A model generated the notes under the pieces. That model was not told where the DNA came from. It did no database searches and saw only the letters and a list, made by a program, of their open reading frames with translations. Shown piece by piece: positions 1-11,300 of a stretch of DNA of 64,000 bases (positions within the stretch are counted from its first letter, which is position 1; each line of letters begins with the position of its first letter). The DNA lies in assembly GCF_000224145.3 (NCBI RefSeq), contig NC_020171.2:2256619-2320618 (forward strand). The letters run 5' to 3'. The translations under genes were made by a program, and so were the position numbers. This DNA is from Ciona intestinalis (Eukaryota; Chordata; Ascidiacea; Phlebobranchia; Cionidae).

Positions 1-268
1 GATTCCATGGCATAGGCACAAACTATATTTTATGTCTCAGTTTTGTATATCTTGTATGTACAAACAGACACAGTGAGGCAAGCCAGGAAACCAGGGATTT
101 AAACCAAAGTTGGCCCATTACCCCATTACCCCAGTACTTCATACAACATTACATATATGCATTAAAACTGTCTTTATCCTTGCAGTATGAACCTATGATT
201 TAGACCAGAGTTGGCCCAGTACTTCATAGAATTACATATTAGACATTAAACTGACTTTACCTTTGCAG
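1..268 (+). other. intron upstream of the last FEM1 exon
   Basis: This is non-coding sequence ending in the splice acceptor at 267-268, after a pyrimidine-containing tract (ctttacctttgcag). It holds two degraded pieces of the ~97-bp dispersed repeat, recognisable from 'ttggcccattacccc' and 'acagtgaggcaagcca'. An almost identical acceptor-like stretch (cttgcagtatgaacc, about 180-195) precedes a frame that does not continue the protein, so I take it as a repeat of the true junction. Confidence 0.6.
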
Positions 269-529
269 TATGAACGTCCCATAAGTGACTTTATCTCCCT
301 GCACACCATTATCAGTCAGCTGTTGGAGTATGGGGCACATTTTGATGTAGCTAATGACAACAGGAAGACACCCATGGAGTTATCTACCACTGGAGTTGCT
401 GAGATTATTCTGAAAACTCAATCGAAATTAACGCTGAAGTGTTTAGCTGCACAAGTTATACGCAGAGCTGGTGTAAGGTACAGGGGAAGGGTCCCTTATT
501 TTTTAGAGGAATATATAGCCATGCATTGA
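269..529 (+). CDS. FEM1: FEM1 homologue, C-terminal exon (partial gene)
   Basis: This 261-bp terminal exon encodes 86 residues and then TGA. The first part is an ankyrin repeat (LLEYGAHFDVANDNRKTPME). The end has the pattern of FEM1 C-termini: a conserved 'LKCLAAQ' block, then 'VRYRGRVPYFLEEYIAMH', which lines up with the 'IPYKGFIPEDLEAFIELH' tail I recall from vertebrate FEM1 proteins. FEM1 proteins are substrate receptors of CUL2-RING ubiquitin ligases and recognise C-terminal degrons through their ankyrin repeats. The exon enters in phase 0 from the acceptor at 267-268. The rest of the gene lies to the left of the window. I cannot tell FEM1A, B and C apart from this tail. Confidence 0.8.
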   Translation, partial: YERPISDFISLHTIISQLLEYGAHFDVANDNRKTPMELSTTGVAEIILKTQSKLTLKCLAAQVIRRAGVRYRGRVPYFLEEYIAMH

Positions 530-856
530 TAAATGTGTTGCCAGGGATGTTATGAATCTATACAGCTCTTCTGGTATTTATTTACGTGCTGATTTTTTGA
601 CGTCCTCTAAAGGTTGTCTTTCCCAAGGTATTGCTATTTAGTTAAAACAGTATTTAAAGGGGGTAGAGGTTTATGCTACCTTTACATAGAGTTAATTTGT
701 GTTTAAGTCTTAAGGTCCTACATTTTTCATATGATATTGCTATTTAGTTAAAACGGTATTTTAAAACATGGGGTAAAACAGCATTCTAAAGGGGTAATAT
801 GGGATTAATTCTAATCTAGTATAGCGTTAATTTGGTAATTGTAATGTTTGTACGCG

Positions 857-862
857 AATAAA
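857..862 (+). terminator. candidate FEM1 poly(A) signal
   Basis: The first AATAAA on the plus strand downstream of the FEM1 stop lies about 330 bp into an AT-rich 3' region. A second AATAAA follows near 1393. Choosing between them needs transcript data. Confidence 0.4.
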
Positions 863-2003
863 TTGCCAGAAGAGTTCGTATAGAGTTAAAATACACTGTA
901 TGCAACATAATACACTAAAGCCTTTATAATTTGGCCCACAGCCCTGAATATGCTCCCATGCCCATAGGCTTTAATTCTTTTATTCTTCTTGCCCAAGTTA
1001 ATTTGTGTGGCTCGTTAAGTGAAATCTTAAGCTTGTTTTAAGGCTACAAGCCACTTAAAGTGTTTTAAAACGAAAACCAAATAAAAATAGCAAACTCTAA
1101 AAATGTAAAAATTATTCCCTTTTGAACATATTTTTTCCTTTGTTTTTTTTCAATTCTTTTGTTTTTAATTGTAGATAATTATGGTACGATGCCTACGTCA
1201 TCATGTACATTGTGACGTCATGATTAATTTGTCAGCAACAAAAATCAGCCAAAATGTTTTTTTCTTTATTTTCACATTAGTTCAGTTTGCCGTCCTGTTT
1301 TATTGTATTGTTGGTTGCTTCAACCAGTGTGAACTGTATAATGACGTCATCAGTGACGTCAATCTCCGTTATTATAACGTGCATGGTGCGAAATAAAGTT
1401 GAAATATTTATTTTTGTGTTATGGGCTTGAATTTCAATATTTGAGAGAACGTAAGAAAAAAGGCAAAATTATAAAGAAGAGAACGTGAGAAGAAAGCTAA
1501 ATTATAAAAAAAGAGAATGTACGAAAAAGGACATTTTAGGGGTCAACTGGGTACAATTAGGCAGTTAGTTAGTTGCTACAGTCAATTGAGTTCGACGGTT
1601 AGGGGTAAATAGATTTCTGTACTTAAGATATTACCGTTATTTTCGTATATTTAAACTAAATATGTTGTATCAGGTAACCCTAATAGTATTATATAAGTAC
1701 TAGTGAAGTAGTTATATTTTTAAGTAAATAAAATATGCAATAGGAGTGTAACTGCATTACTTTAAAATGAAATGGTTTTGAATCGGAAAAAACATCTTTA
1801 CAGAACTTTAAAGTCGCAAGGTGGCGAAGAGAGCACGCTATAAGACATATATAGTGCGTATTTGATCAGTGTTTTATTTTATTTGTTAGCTATCGTTGTT
1901 TAGTTATACACTATAAAAAGGATTTGGTTTTGTGGGCCAAATCAATGACAGTTTTTGATGTTGGTTATTAAATTAAGATTATAAATTTGATTTAAATGAT
2001 TAA

Positions 2004-2134
2004 ACGAATGTAACTTATTTATCCTCGGTAGGGCAACGACAGTCGTTATAACATGGGTGTTCTGTTTCATACACCTTGTGGCCGCTTTATTTACGAGTTA
2101 CCACATAATATATGTAATTTTGTGGGTAATTCCT
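2004..2134 (-). mobile_element. composite SINE fragment (body unit)
   Basis: This is one copy of the SINE body read on the minus strand. It runs from the conserved 'ccacaaa(a)tta' side through 'gtatgaaacagaacacccatgttataacgactgtcgt' to 'ggataaataagttacattcg'. The tRNA-like head is missing. Confidence 0.6.
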
Positions 2135-2417
2135 TTCCGTAATTAAATACACCGGCACGTCACTAACGTACACTGAAGTCACCCTATATTTATTCTACGC
2201 AACTTGGTTATTTTATTACGCCATTGGCAAATATGCTAAAGTTATATTTTATTGCAAATTAATCGCAGCGGAACGCCCTTTACCGTGAAAGTGATTTTCT
2301 CAAAACTGAGTAATACGTAGGAATTCGCCAGTGACGTAATTTCCTATGAGTTACATACCTAGAACTGTAGTTCAATAATTCACGAATATCGGCACTTAAA
2401 CTTTAGTAAACAGCAAA

Positions 2418-2610
2418 AAGCATATCGGTACTTGGAATTTTAGTAAACAGCATTTCTGGTAAATTCTGCGGACACCTGTTTACACCAGTTCTAAGAGAAA
2501 CGGTTCACCCATAGTGTAAAATGCGACTCGCAGATTTCTGCTTAAAGCTTTGTTTTTACGCCAATTGCTGCAAAGTGGTGAATAAAACAACAGATGTAAA
2601 TATGTTATAA
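2418..2610 (+). repeat. ~190-bp dispersed repeat, copy 1
   Basis: The copy begins 'catatcggtacttggaattttagtaaacagcatttctgg' and ends near 'gtgaataaaacaacagatgtaaatatgtt'. It recurs almost unchanged at 3719-3908 and, shorter, at 3911-4060. No inverted ends are obvious. Confidence 0.7.
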
Positions 2611-3718
2611 CAAACGTAGGTTATTTTATTGATGGAGCAGGGGGTCATGGATGTTAAGTGTCTTTTAAAAGAGCCGCCAACCATAAAAGTTAAGAAACAC
2701 ATTTTAAAAAGTCTGTAAACAGAATTTAAAGACCGTTTTTACAAATTCTATCGATTTCTATTAAGATTTTTTAGGGACCTTACTTAACTATAAACAAACC
2801 ATGAAAGAATGAGAAACAATGTTAAAGACTGGACTAGACGCTTCGCTGTTGTATAGGCCAAACTTGTTTACACTACTGCGTACAGTAAAATCCCGAGTAA
2901 AATTACTGGTGTTTCTCCCCTAATGAAAAAGGGAAATTACGTCGTCTTGCGTATTTATTCCAGTAGTTGCACCACTTTGTTTAGATGGTTACTTCGAGTT
3001 CCTGTTATAAAGTTATGTTTATGCAGTTGGTGTCTAACTTTAGTTGTTGACTTAGCAGTAGAACAGACGGACAGTTAACTTTTAAACCATTTTCAGTATC
3101 TGTAAGCTTTTATATTATATCCAAATAACATTCCGTGTTCTGTATAGGTGATTGAGTGAAGTACTATATACGTTATTCCATATAGGCCCTGGGATATTGG
3201 CAATTGAACCATTACAACATTTCGTAACGATTTATTATCTCGTTCTATTTCCTGTTGTTTGTATTCATTGTATTTGTCTCCTCATAAAGAACGACCATAA
3301 ACAAGCACGTAAACAATAAGAAGACATAGCGATAAACACGAAACGCCAGTCGTAAAACGCATACATGAACAACATAAACAAAGTTATTACTGGAAAGGTG
3401 TGGTCGCTACGCCTTAAACGTACATACAACGGTATATATGTACACGTACGTCAAGTACGAAAGGACAGTACCAAAAATACACCCCAATGGGAAAGCGGAA
3501 CTAACTATATTTCGCCATGCAGCTATTTTGGGACATTTTGGGTTAGGTGTCTTAACGACTGTTTTGCTGCCATTTCTGTACTCTTTACTATTTTAATTAA
3601 TTTGATATTCGGTACCGTATTTAAAGAGATAAATACAGCGCCGTGAGTGGTTAACCCGTCGGCCGCTAGCTTATAGCTTTAATTTATTTTATCTTCGTTA
3701 TCGTATATACGTGTAAGA

Positions 3719-3908
3719 AAGCATATCGGTACTTGGAATTTTAGTAAACAGCATTTCTGGTAAATTCTGTGCACACATGTGTAAAAATACAGTGCTAAGA
3801 AACGGTTCACCCACCGGTTAACATGCGAATGGCAGATTTCTGCTTAAAGCTTTTGTTTTTTTGACAATTGCTGCAAAGTGGTGAATAAAATAACAGATGT
3901 AAGTATGT
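3719..3908 (+). repeat. ~190-bp dispersed repeat, copy 2
   Basis: This is a full second copy of the repeat at 2418-2610, with a few substitutions and small indels. Confidence 0.7.
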
Positions 3909-3910
3909 TA

Positions 3911-4060
3911 ACAACACGTCTGGTAGGCGTACACCTGTGTAAAAATGCACCAGCGCTAAGATAAACAGTTCACCCTAAGGGCGGCTGATAGATTTCTGCT
4001 AAAAGCTTTATTTTTATGACAATTGTTGCAAAGTGGTAAACTAACCCATGTAAACATGTT
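3911..4060 (+). repeat. ~190-bp dispersed repeat, copy 3 (5'-truncated)
   Basis: This partial copy sits directly behind copy 2 and starts within the 'ggtaggcgtacacctgtgtaaa' segment. The pair therefore forms a short tandem upstream of glutamine synthetase. Confidence 0.6.
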
Positions 4061-4078
4061 AAAACATAAGAAACCATA

Positions 4079-4276
4079 TAGTAGAGTGGGGGAAGATGGG
4101 ACACTTTTTCTTTCTATTTTATCGTTCCATTTGATAGTAAACAAAGAACATTTAAGGAATTATAAAACCGTATCCCCACGACTTCCATATACCATTGTTA
4201 ATTGTTTAAAACACGATCAGGATATTTGGATATTATGTGCAAAAGTGTATCATCTTACCCCACAATACTATTATAT
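4079..4276. mobile_element. MITE with GTAGAGTGGGGGAAGATGGG ends
   Basis: This is a ~195-bp element of the commonest family in the window. Its left end 'gtagagtgggggaagatggg' is the inverted repeat of its right end 'catcttaccccacaatacta'. The interior carries the conserved 'tgtttaaaacacgatcaggatatttgg'. There is no coding capacity, and the insertion point is flanked by TA-rich sequence. Confidence 0.75.
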
Positions 4277-5332
4277 ATATAGTAGATTTTATATTAGACA
4301 GTCAAAAGTTGTGTTTTAAAAGTAATTTTCATTTTATAGGCAGTTAATAGTTGAGGTATAACGTAACTGTAAACCCAACATTCTGACAAAAAAATGCTTT
4401 TTCCAAGTTCAAGAACCCAGCGTGCGTAATCTTACGTCATAATAGATAACAATAGTCTGATGAAACGTTGCATCTCTGTGAGTCTGTGACGTAACAACCA
4501 CGAAGCGTACACGGAAATAGAACGTGTTGACCTGTTTTCTTAAAGAGGACACAAAATTTTACTTTTAAAATTATAAAAAAGGAGTAATTTACGAAAGTTT
4601 GACAAAATTACTGTTAAATGTAATAAAAGTAAAAACGTGCGTATTTTAATTGATAATTTTTGTCTTACTTAAATAAAAATTGTTTTACTTTGGTGTCCCC
4701 TTTAAGCTTTCAGATTGCCCTTTTTCTTTTTTCTTCTCCCTGACGTAGGTCTCATTTACGTGGCCGGATCTCTTTCATTTGTTATTCGTCACAGTAGTGG
4801 AAGGGTGATTGAATAGAATGCATTATGCGGTTAATTTGTAATTTATGGAAACATTTTATCGACTGTTTCCGTAAAACGAGTAATGTTAGCGTTTTATCAA
4901 GATAATTTTCAGTTAATTACGGTTCGTAGACGTTTCTGATCAGTTTTTTTTGTTTAATTTCTACTAACTGGTAGTTTAATAATGTAAAAAATAGTTAGTT
5001 ACTAGAAGTAGATATAACACGATAAAATAAAAAAACAATTAAACTTTTTATGTATTACAATAACTGTAGTAATAGAAGTTTTCTAAATGTTTGAAAATTA
5101 GAAAAAATAACGTTAAAAATATATTTAAATTTAATGCTTTTTATAAATTATTAAGTTCATTTATAAAAAAATATAAAATTAGGAATAATTAAACAAAAAA
5201 CTGTTCTTTTTACAGCAATCTGCTAAAGGTTAATGACCTTTTAATGAAAAACTAACATTAGCTTGTTAATTTGTGTAAATTCTTGTCCTGTCCAAAATTA
5301 TTTGTTGTCCAGTTAAAAAACAAACAAGAAAA

Positions 5333-8300
5333 ATGCCTTCAAGCGCTTTGTTGAACAAAACGGCCAAGGTCGATTACATGAACCTGGACTGCCAAGGCAG
5401 AGTACAAGCTATGTATATATGGATAGATGGGAGCGGCGAACATCTCAGGTGTAAAACTAAAACATTGGATTCGGAACCGCAAACCCCAGATGGTATGAAT
5501 ATGATGGTATTTTGATGTTGTGTTACAGGTATATTCTATGTGGGTGAGGTTCTTGTCGGAGGCCCCGCATTTTGGGCAGATTTGACCTAATTATTCCGCA
5601 CCCAGATTATTTATGTGTTAAGTGTTGACTTTTGCAAAGATTTCCGTAGATTTTCACACAATATTTTCTAGGATTTAAAAATATCCTCAACCTAAAAGTT
5701 TAGTGGTGTAAAAGTGTCAAGTTAAATTCTATACGGGTGAGGTCCTTTTTAAAGGACCTGGAATATGGGTGACTTTACCCATTACCCTGTCAGTGAGACT
5801 ATTTTAAGTTCTGAGTTGTTAAACCCACCTTCTAGGTAAAATATAATATATATATATATGTATTATAAATATATATAGAGAGATCTGTTATAGTCAGTAC
5901 ACTGTCACTATTGATTCGATTTTTATCTATTACATATTTCATACAACCTGATTATAGAATTTGGTTATTATCGTAATGCTGATTGTTCTCCTCTATTTTA
6001 GACCTCCAAAAGTTATTATTATCACAATACTGATTATTTTTATCTTCTCCAGACCTCCCGTTATGGAACTTTGATGGTTCAAGTACCAACCAAGCTGAAG
6101 GGTCCAACAGCGATTGTTACATCAAGCCGATAGCTTTGTTTCGCGACCCGTTCCGTGGTGACCCTAACAAACTTGTCATGTGTGAAGTGCTTAACTATAA
6201 GCAGGAACCCGTGGGTAAGAACGCTTGTATACACGTTTGATTGGAGTAATGACCCAAGTGTGATACCAGATCTAGATATAACTATGTTTATGATTGTTTG
6301 ATTGTGAGCAACCGTTTCATAATCTGTTTTAGCCATTGGTTTAGTGGTTTAGCAGCTTACATTGTAACCGAATGGTACTGTGTTCAATGCTTGGCACTGC
6401 TATCATTGACTGCGTGTGTGTCCTTGTTATAACTCTGAACTGTGACATAATCTGTTTTAGCACCCCTGTTTTAGACGGAGAACTGCTTTTTTGTTGCTGT
6501 TATCTGCACAAACAAATAAGCATAGCCAAAAGATATTTCATTAACCACACAGTTAAGACCTCACTCTTATAGAAGCTTTATTATTGAGTGTCTATAAACT
6601 GCCTCAGTGGGTCTAGATGGTAGCACCCTGGGTGTTGGGGTAATATATCTAAATCACAGGTCTCCGATGTGCCTCACTGAAGACCTCACCCTTATAGAAT
6701 TCTAGCTAAATATGTAAAATTGCCAGAATAACAATAATAATAATAACAACAATCAGACAAAGACTTAATCTACTTATTTTCAGCTTATGAGAAACCTTAA
6801 TTATCATTTACATTTGTTTACTTAACGTTTATGAGAAGTCTAACGTTTATAAAAATTCCCCGAAATTTTCTACCTTTCCTGCCTATTGTTTATGTAACAA
6901 TTATGTTTGTTGTTAAACACACAGTGAGGCACCGCATGCGTGTGGTGTGTGGTGTATGTGTTTGCTAAACAAATTACAAAGATCAGTCCAGTTACTGGTA
7001 CCAAGTCTGCTTCACCTGTTACTGCGTAATCATCTATACATATCACACTAATATGGCAAACTTTTAAATCAGGAAAGGCAGAGATCCTGTGATGCATTAC
7101 AACATATTGATTGTAATTATTGGTTGTAATGTGCACTGACCAATATATTGTAGAAAATTCAAGGGTTGGCGCCTATATACCTATGTAATACAGTTACAGC
7201 AACAGCAGTTGTTCGTTCTATATGGCTTGCATTTCTAGTCTACAGTTTTGTTGCAAAATACCCAACTGCGGCCGTCCTAGTATTATTGCTGTCCCCATAC
7301 TTTAACTTTCTCTTGGCGAATTAATGGTATTTAGATTTGTAAGTCTATGTTTTATGTTTCAATCTTAACTTGACAAAAATGCTATTTACCACTAAAATCA
7401 AAGAAGTTTTAAATTTTTCAAGTTTTATGTTTCAATCTCAACCCAAACTCCCCACAGCCACCAACAACCGACGCAGATGTCGTGCGATCATGGAAAATGT
7501 GAAAGAAGATCGGCCATGGTTTGGAATGGAACAAGAATATACTTTGTTGGATGTGGATGGTCATCCATTTGGGTGGCCTAAAGGAGGATTCCCTGGCCCA
7601 CAAGGTAGGCACAGTTTGTATATGTCAATGGATTTTAACTTATCTGATCCTAAATCATAGAACAGATGTGTAAAATATGCATATAAATCAGTGGCACAGC
7701 CAACAAAAAATTAGGGAAGGGTTTTAATCAAAAAATGTTCAAAAATATATTTTTATACTTTTTTTTGGTGGGTTTATAGGAGGGGAGGGGTCGCGACACC
7801 CTAAACCCCCCTCCCCTGGCTGCGCCACCGATCATATTTGTATAGTAGGTTAAACAATGGTTTAATAAAATTTCCCTTTACCACAGTAGATTTTTGTTGA
7901 CACATGTTATGAGATTTCGTTATTAATGTTTGCTCTTATGTAATTGTAATATATTGAAAGGATCATATAAGCTTACATGCATCCCTGCGGCATTTATTTT
8001 TCCTGCTCCGTTTTCTCATAAAATTGACACATGTAATGTTGACACATTAATGAGATTTTATTATTATTGTTTGTTCTTTGTACTATTTACCATAAAAAGA
8101 AAGGGCCATATAAACTATAAAAATCATTTGTTTTTCATAACCCCGTTTTACTCATAAACAGGATATATATATCTTATTTTAATGTTTAATATGTAACATG
8201 AGATATGAGTCATTGCTATTTTGTGCCTGTGTTGTTATTTATTCATATGTTGTTACCTTTGCCTGCTTACCTAGAGTGTTATGTGCAAAGAGATGGATAA

Positions 8301-11300
8301 TACATGTTTATAGTACTATGGGAATATGATGGGACACTGTTAGCACATAATATCTAAATATCCTGGTCGTGATTTATACAATTATCAACAGTCTATGTTA
8401 GTCTTAAGAATACAGATTTATAACTCTTCTAACTTTCTTCGTTTACTACCAATTGGAACGAGAAAATAGAATAAAAGTCTTCACCATTTTCCCCCCCACC
8501 CAAATATATGTTATCTCATATAAACACTTGTAAAAAGTAGTGCAACCAGTTCAAGGTCATTGTTTTGTTAACACTTTGTAAAACTGCCTGTCAAAAATAC
8601 TGAAGTGTCTACTACCTAAGTATTTATCATAATTGTGTTGTTATAAGCGCTTATGACTCTTATTGTCTCATATGTACGTCATACCACTTACACCCACTTG
8701 AATAATTCACAAACTTGTTTTGATACCAACGCCTATGCAAAGTGGGTAGCGTGCCTGCTTCTAGCCAAGAGAATACAGGTTTAAATGATCAAAACTTCAA
8801 AAACAATCGCTCACAAAGTTACATACGTGGTAACTTGTAAGCGAGCACAAGATGTATGAAACAGAACATCCGTGTCATTAGGACTGCCTTTGCCTTGCCC
8901 CGCCACGCTAGGATAAATAAGTTACATATGTGGTAACTTATAAGCAGGCACAAGATTATGAATGAAAACAGCCAAGCTATAACGACTATCATTGCCCCCC
9001 AGGCTAGAATAAATAAGTCACGTTCATTCATTCAACCCCACTTATATTACAGGTCCCTACTACTGTGCAGTGGGCACTGGTAACGTATACGGGCGCGACG
9101 TTGTTGAAGCTCATTACAGAGCCTGTATGTTTGCTGGGGTTAAGATTGCGGGAACAAATGCAGAGGTTATGCCGGCCCAGGTGAATATGTCTTATATACA
9201 TTTATAAACATTTTTTTTTCCAGGTGAGGTCTAATATTTCTTAATAACTCAGTAAAAGACAGGGTTCTTTTCCTAATGTTTTTACTTTTCTGTTAGAGTG
9301 TTTCGTCCTACACTGTTTATAACCATATGATACTAAATTTTTACATAAAATTTGCATCCTACTAACAAGAAAGCATACTACTACGGTATAAACCATAGAT
9401 TCAAATAACATGACTATTAAATGAAAATTATGTATATAATATACCCTATAATTATGTTGTTAATCACTTTTTTCATCCATTTATTTTTCTTATTTAAACA
9501 CCAAAGTCTTTTCAACGTACAGTGGGAATACCAAGTGGGACCATGTGAAGGTATAGAGATGGGGGACCATTTATGGATCTCAAGATTTCTTCTCCACCGA
9601 GTTTGTGAAGACTTTGGAATAATCGCAACTTTCGATCCAAAACCAATGAAGGGAGATTGGAATGGAGCGGGGTGTCATACCAACTATAGCACTGAAGCTA
9701 TGAGGAATAAAGGAGGCATTGCGTAAGTACATTGCGTATGCTGTATAATGTTGTGCAGGGGTGTGATTGCGTAAGTACATTGTGTATGCTCCACTATGCT
9801 GTATAATGTTGTGCAAGGCTGTGAATGCATAAGTACATTGTGTATGCTCCACTATGCTGTATAATGTTGTGCAAGGCTGTGATTGCATAAGTACATTGTG
9901 TATGTTGTATAATGTTGTGCAAGGCTGTGATTGCATAAGTACATTGTGTGGACTGTGTACTGAACAATGATAGCATTACAAAAGTAAAATGTGCTGACTA
10001 TATTTAAAATTAAACTTTTGTATTGTGTGCATATTTAACTGCAATTATCTAGTGATTCATTACTAATATATATATATATATATATAATAAACGTAGTTAG
10101 GGTGTTGACGTAATGGGCCAACTCTGGCCTAAATCCTGAGTCCTACCCATATAGAATAGAACATCTTTAATTATGCATTAAACCCATTAACCCATTTACA
10201 CAGTGCTATCAACAAAGCTGTGGAGAAACTCAGCAAGCGTCACTTCTCGCACATCAAGGCATACGATCCACAAGGAGGTAAAGACAACTTACGCCGTCTC
10301 ACTGGCATGCACGAGACTGCTTCGATCTATGATTTCTCATCCGGTGTCGCGAACCGAAAAGCTTCCATCAGAATACCGAGACATGTAAGTGTATTTTGTG
10401 TTATTGGGTAGCGAGCATAAGGTGTATGGATATTTAAACATTGTGTCTCTGGTGTATAAGAAGACATCCATGTTATAACTTGGCAGTGAGCATGAAGTGT
10501 ATGAATACACCATGTGTGTCTGGTGTATAAGATGACACCCATGTTATAACTCGACAGTGAGCATGAGGTGCATGAAGCCACCATGTATGTCTGGTGTATA
10601 AGAAGACACCCATGTTATAACTTGGCAGTGAGCATGAGGTGTATGAATACACCATGTATAGCAAAAGCCTAGATTGCGTAATTTTCAAAGCTATAACGCA
10701 ATCTGCTGATGTCATAATAATGTTTAAGCATTTCAGCAACTCATTGTCCCTTAGTAATAACACAATGGGTATTATGACATAATTGCTTAACTTTATAACT
10801 TAACAGCAAAGCAAATAATCCCCAATAAAACCTTAGCTGGCAAATTTGTATGTCGTAAATTTTATAACTTTGATGACTCCACTTTTTAACCTCATGTTGA
10901 ACACTGGTATGCGTTCTACCTCATTATGCTTTAATTAAAGTGTTGATAAAGCCCACACTTTATGGCTGGTTCGTACAACCATATTCAAATAAAGTATTAT
11001 TTGCTGCTGTAATATTGTATCCTGAATGCTCTAAAACAGCGTTTTTAATTGTTTAAAACACGAATATGAAACGTAGGGTATTATGTGCACACAGTATTCG
11101 TTTTACCCCATAGTACTATCATCTTACCCCGGTAGAGTGGGGGAAGATGGGACACCTTTTCAATCTATTTTCTCTTCCAATTTGGTAGTAAACAAACATT
11201 CAACGAATTTGTCTAAAACTTTATCCTTAGGCNNNNNNNNNNNNNNNNNNNNNNNNNNNNNNNNNNNNNNNNNNNNNNNNNNGTGTGCATATTTAACTGA

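Larger units (their letters stand above)
863..5332. other. FEM1-glutamine synthetase intergenic region
   Basis: I see no convincing gene in this stretch. It is AT-rich and holds a SINE fragment, three copies of a ~190-bp repeat and one MITE, listed separately. A 93-codon ATG-initiated frame at 3365-3646 (+) contains one hydrophobic stretch but resembles no family I know and has no splice context; I regard it as unproven. The last ~150 bp before 5333 are likely the promoter and 5' leader of glutamine synthetase. The leader ends 'aacaagaaaaATG', a good start context. Confidence 0.5.

Noticed and set aside
3365-3646. 93-codon ATG-initiated frame with a hydrophobic segment
   Set aside because: No family, no splice partner, no promoter or poly(A) context. 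One frame of this length is expected by chance in a few kilobases of AT-rich DNA with many frames.
9580-9976. Minus-strand frames repeating 'QSQPCTTLY' and '[14 protein letters not shown]'
   Set aside because: Antisense of glutamine synthetase exon 5 and of the minisatellite after it.
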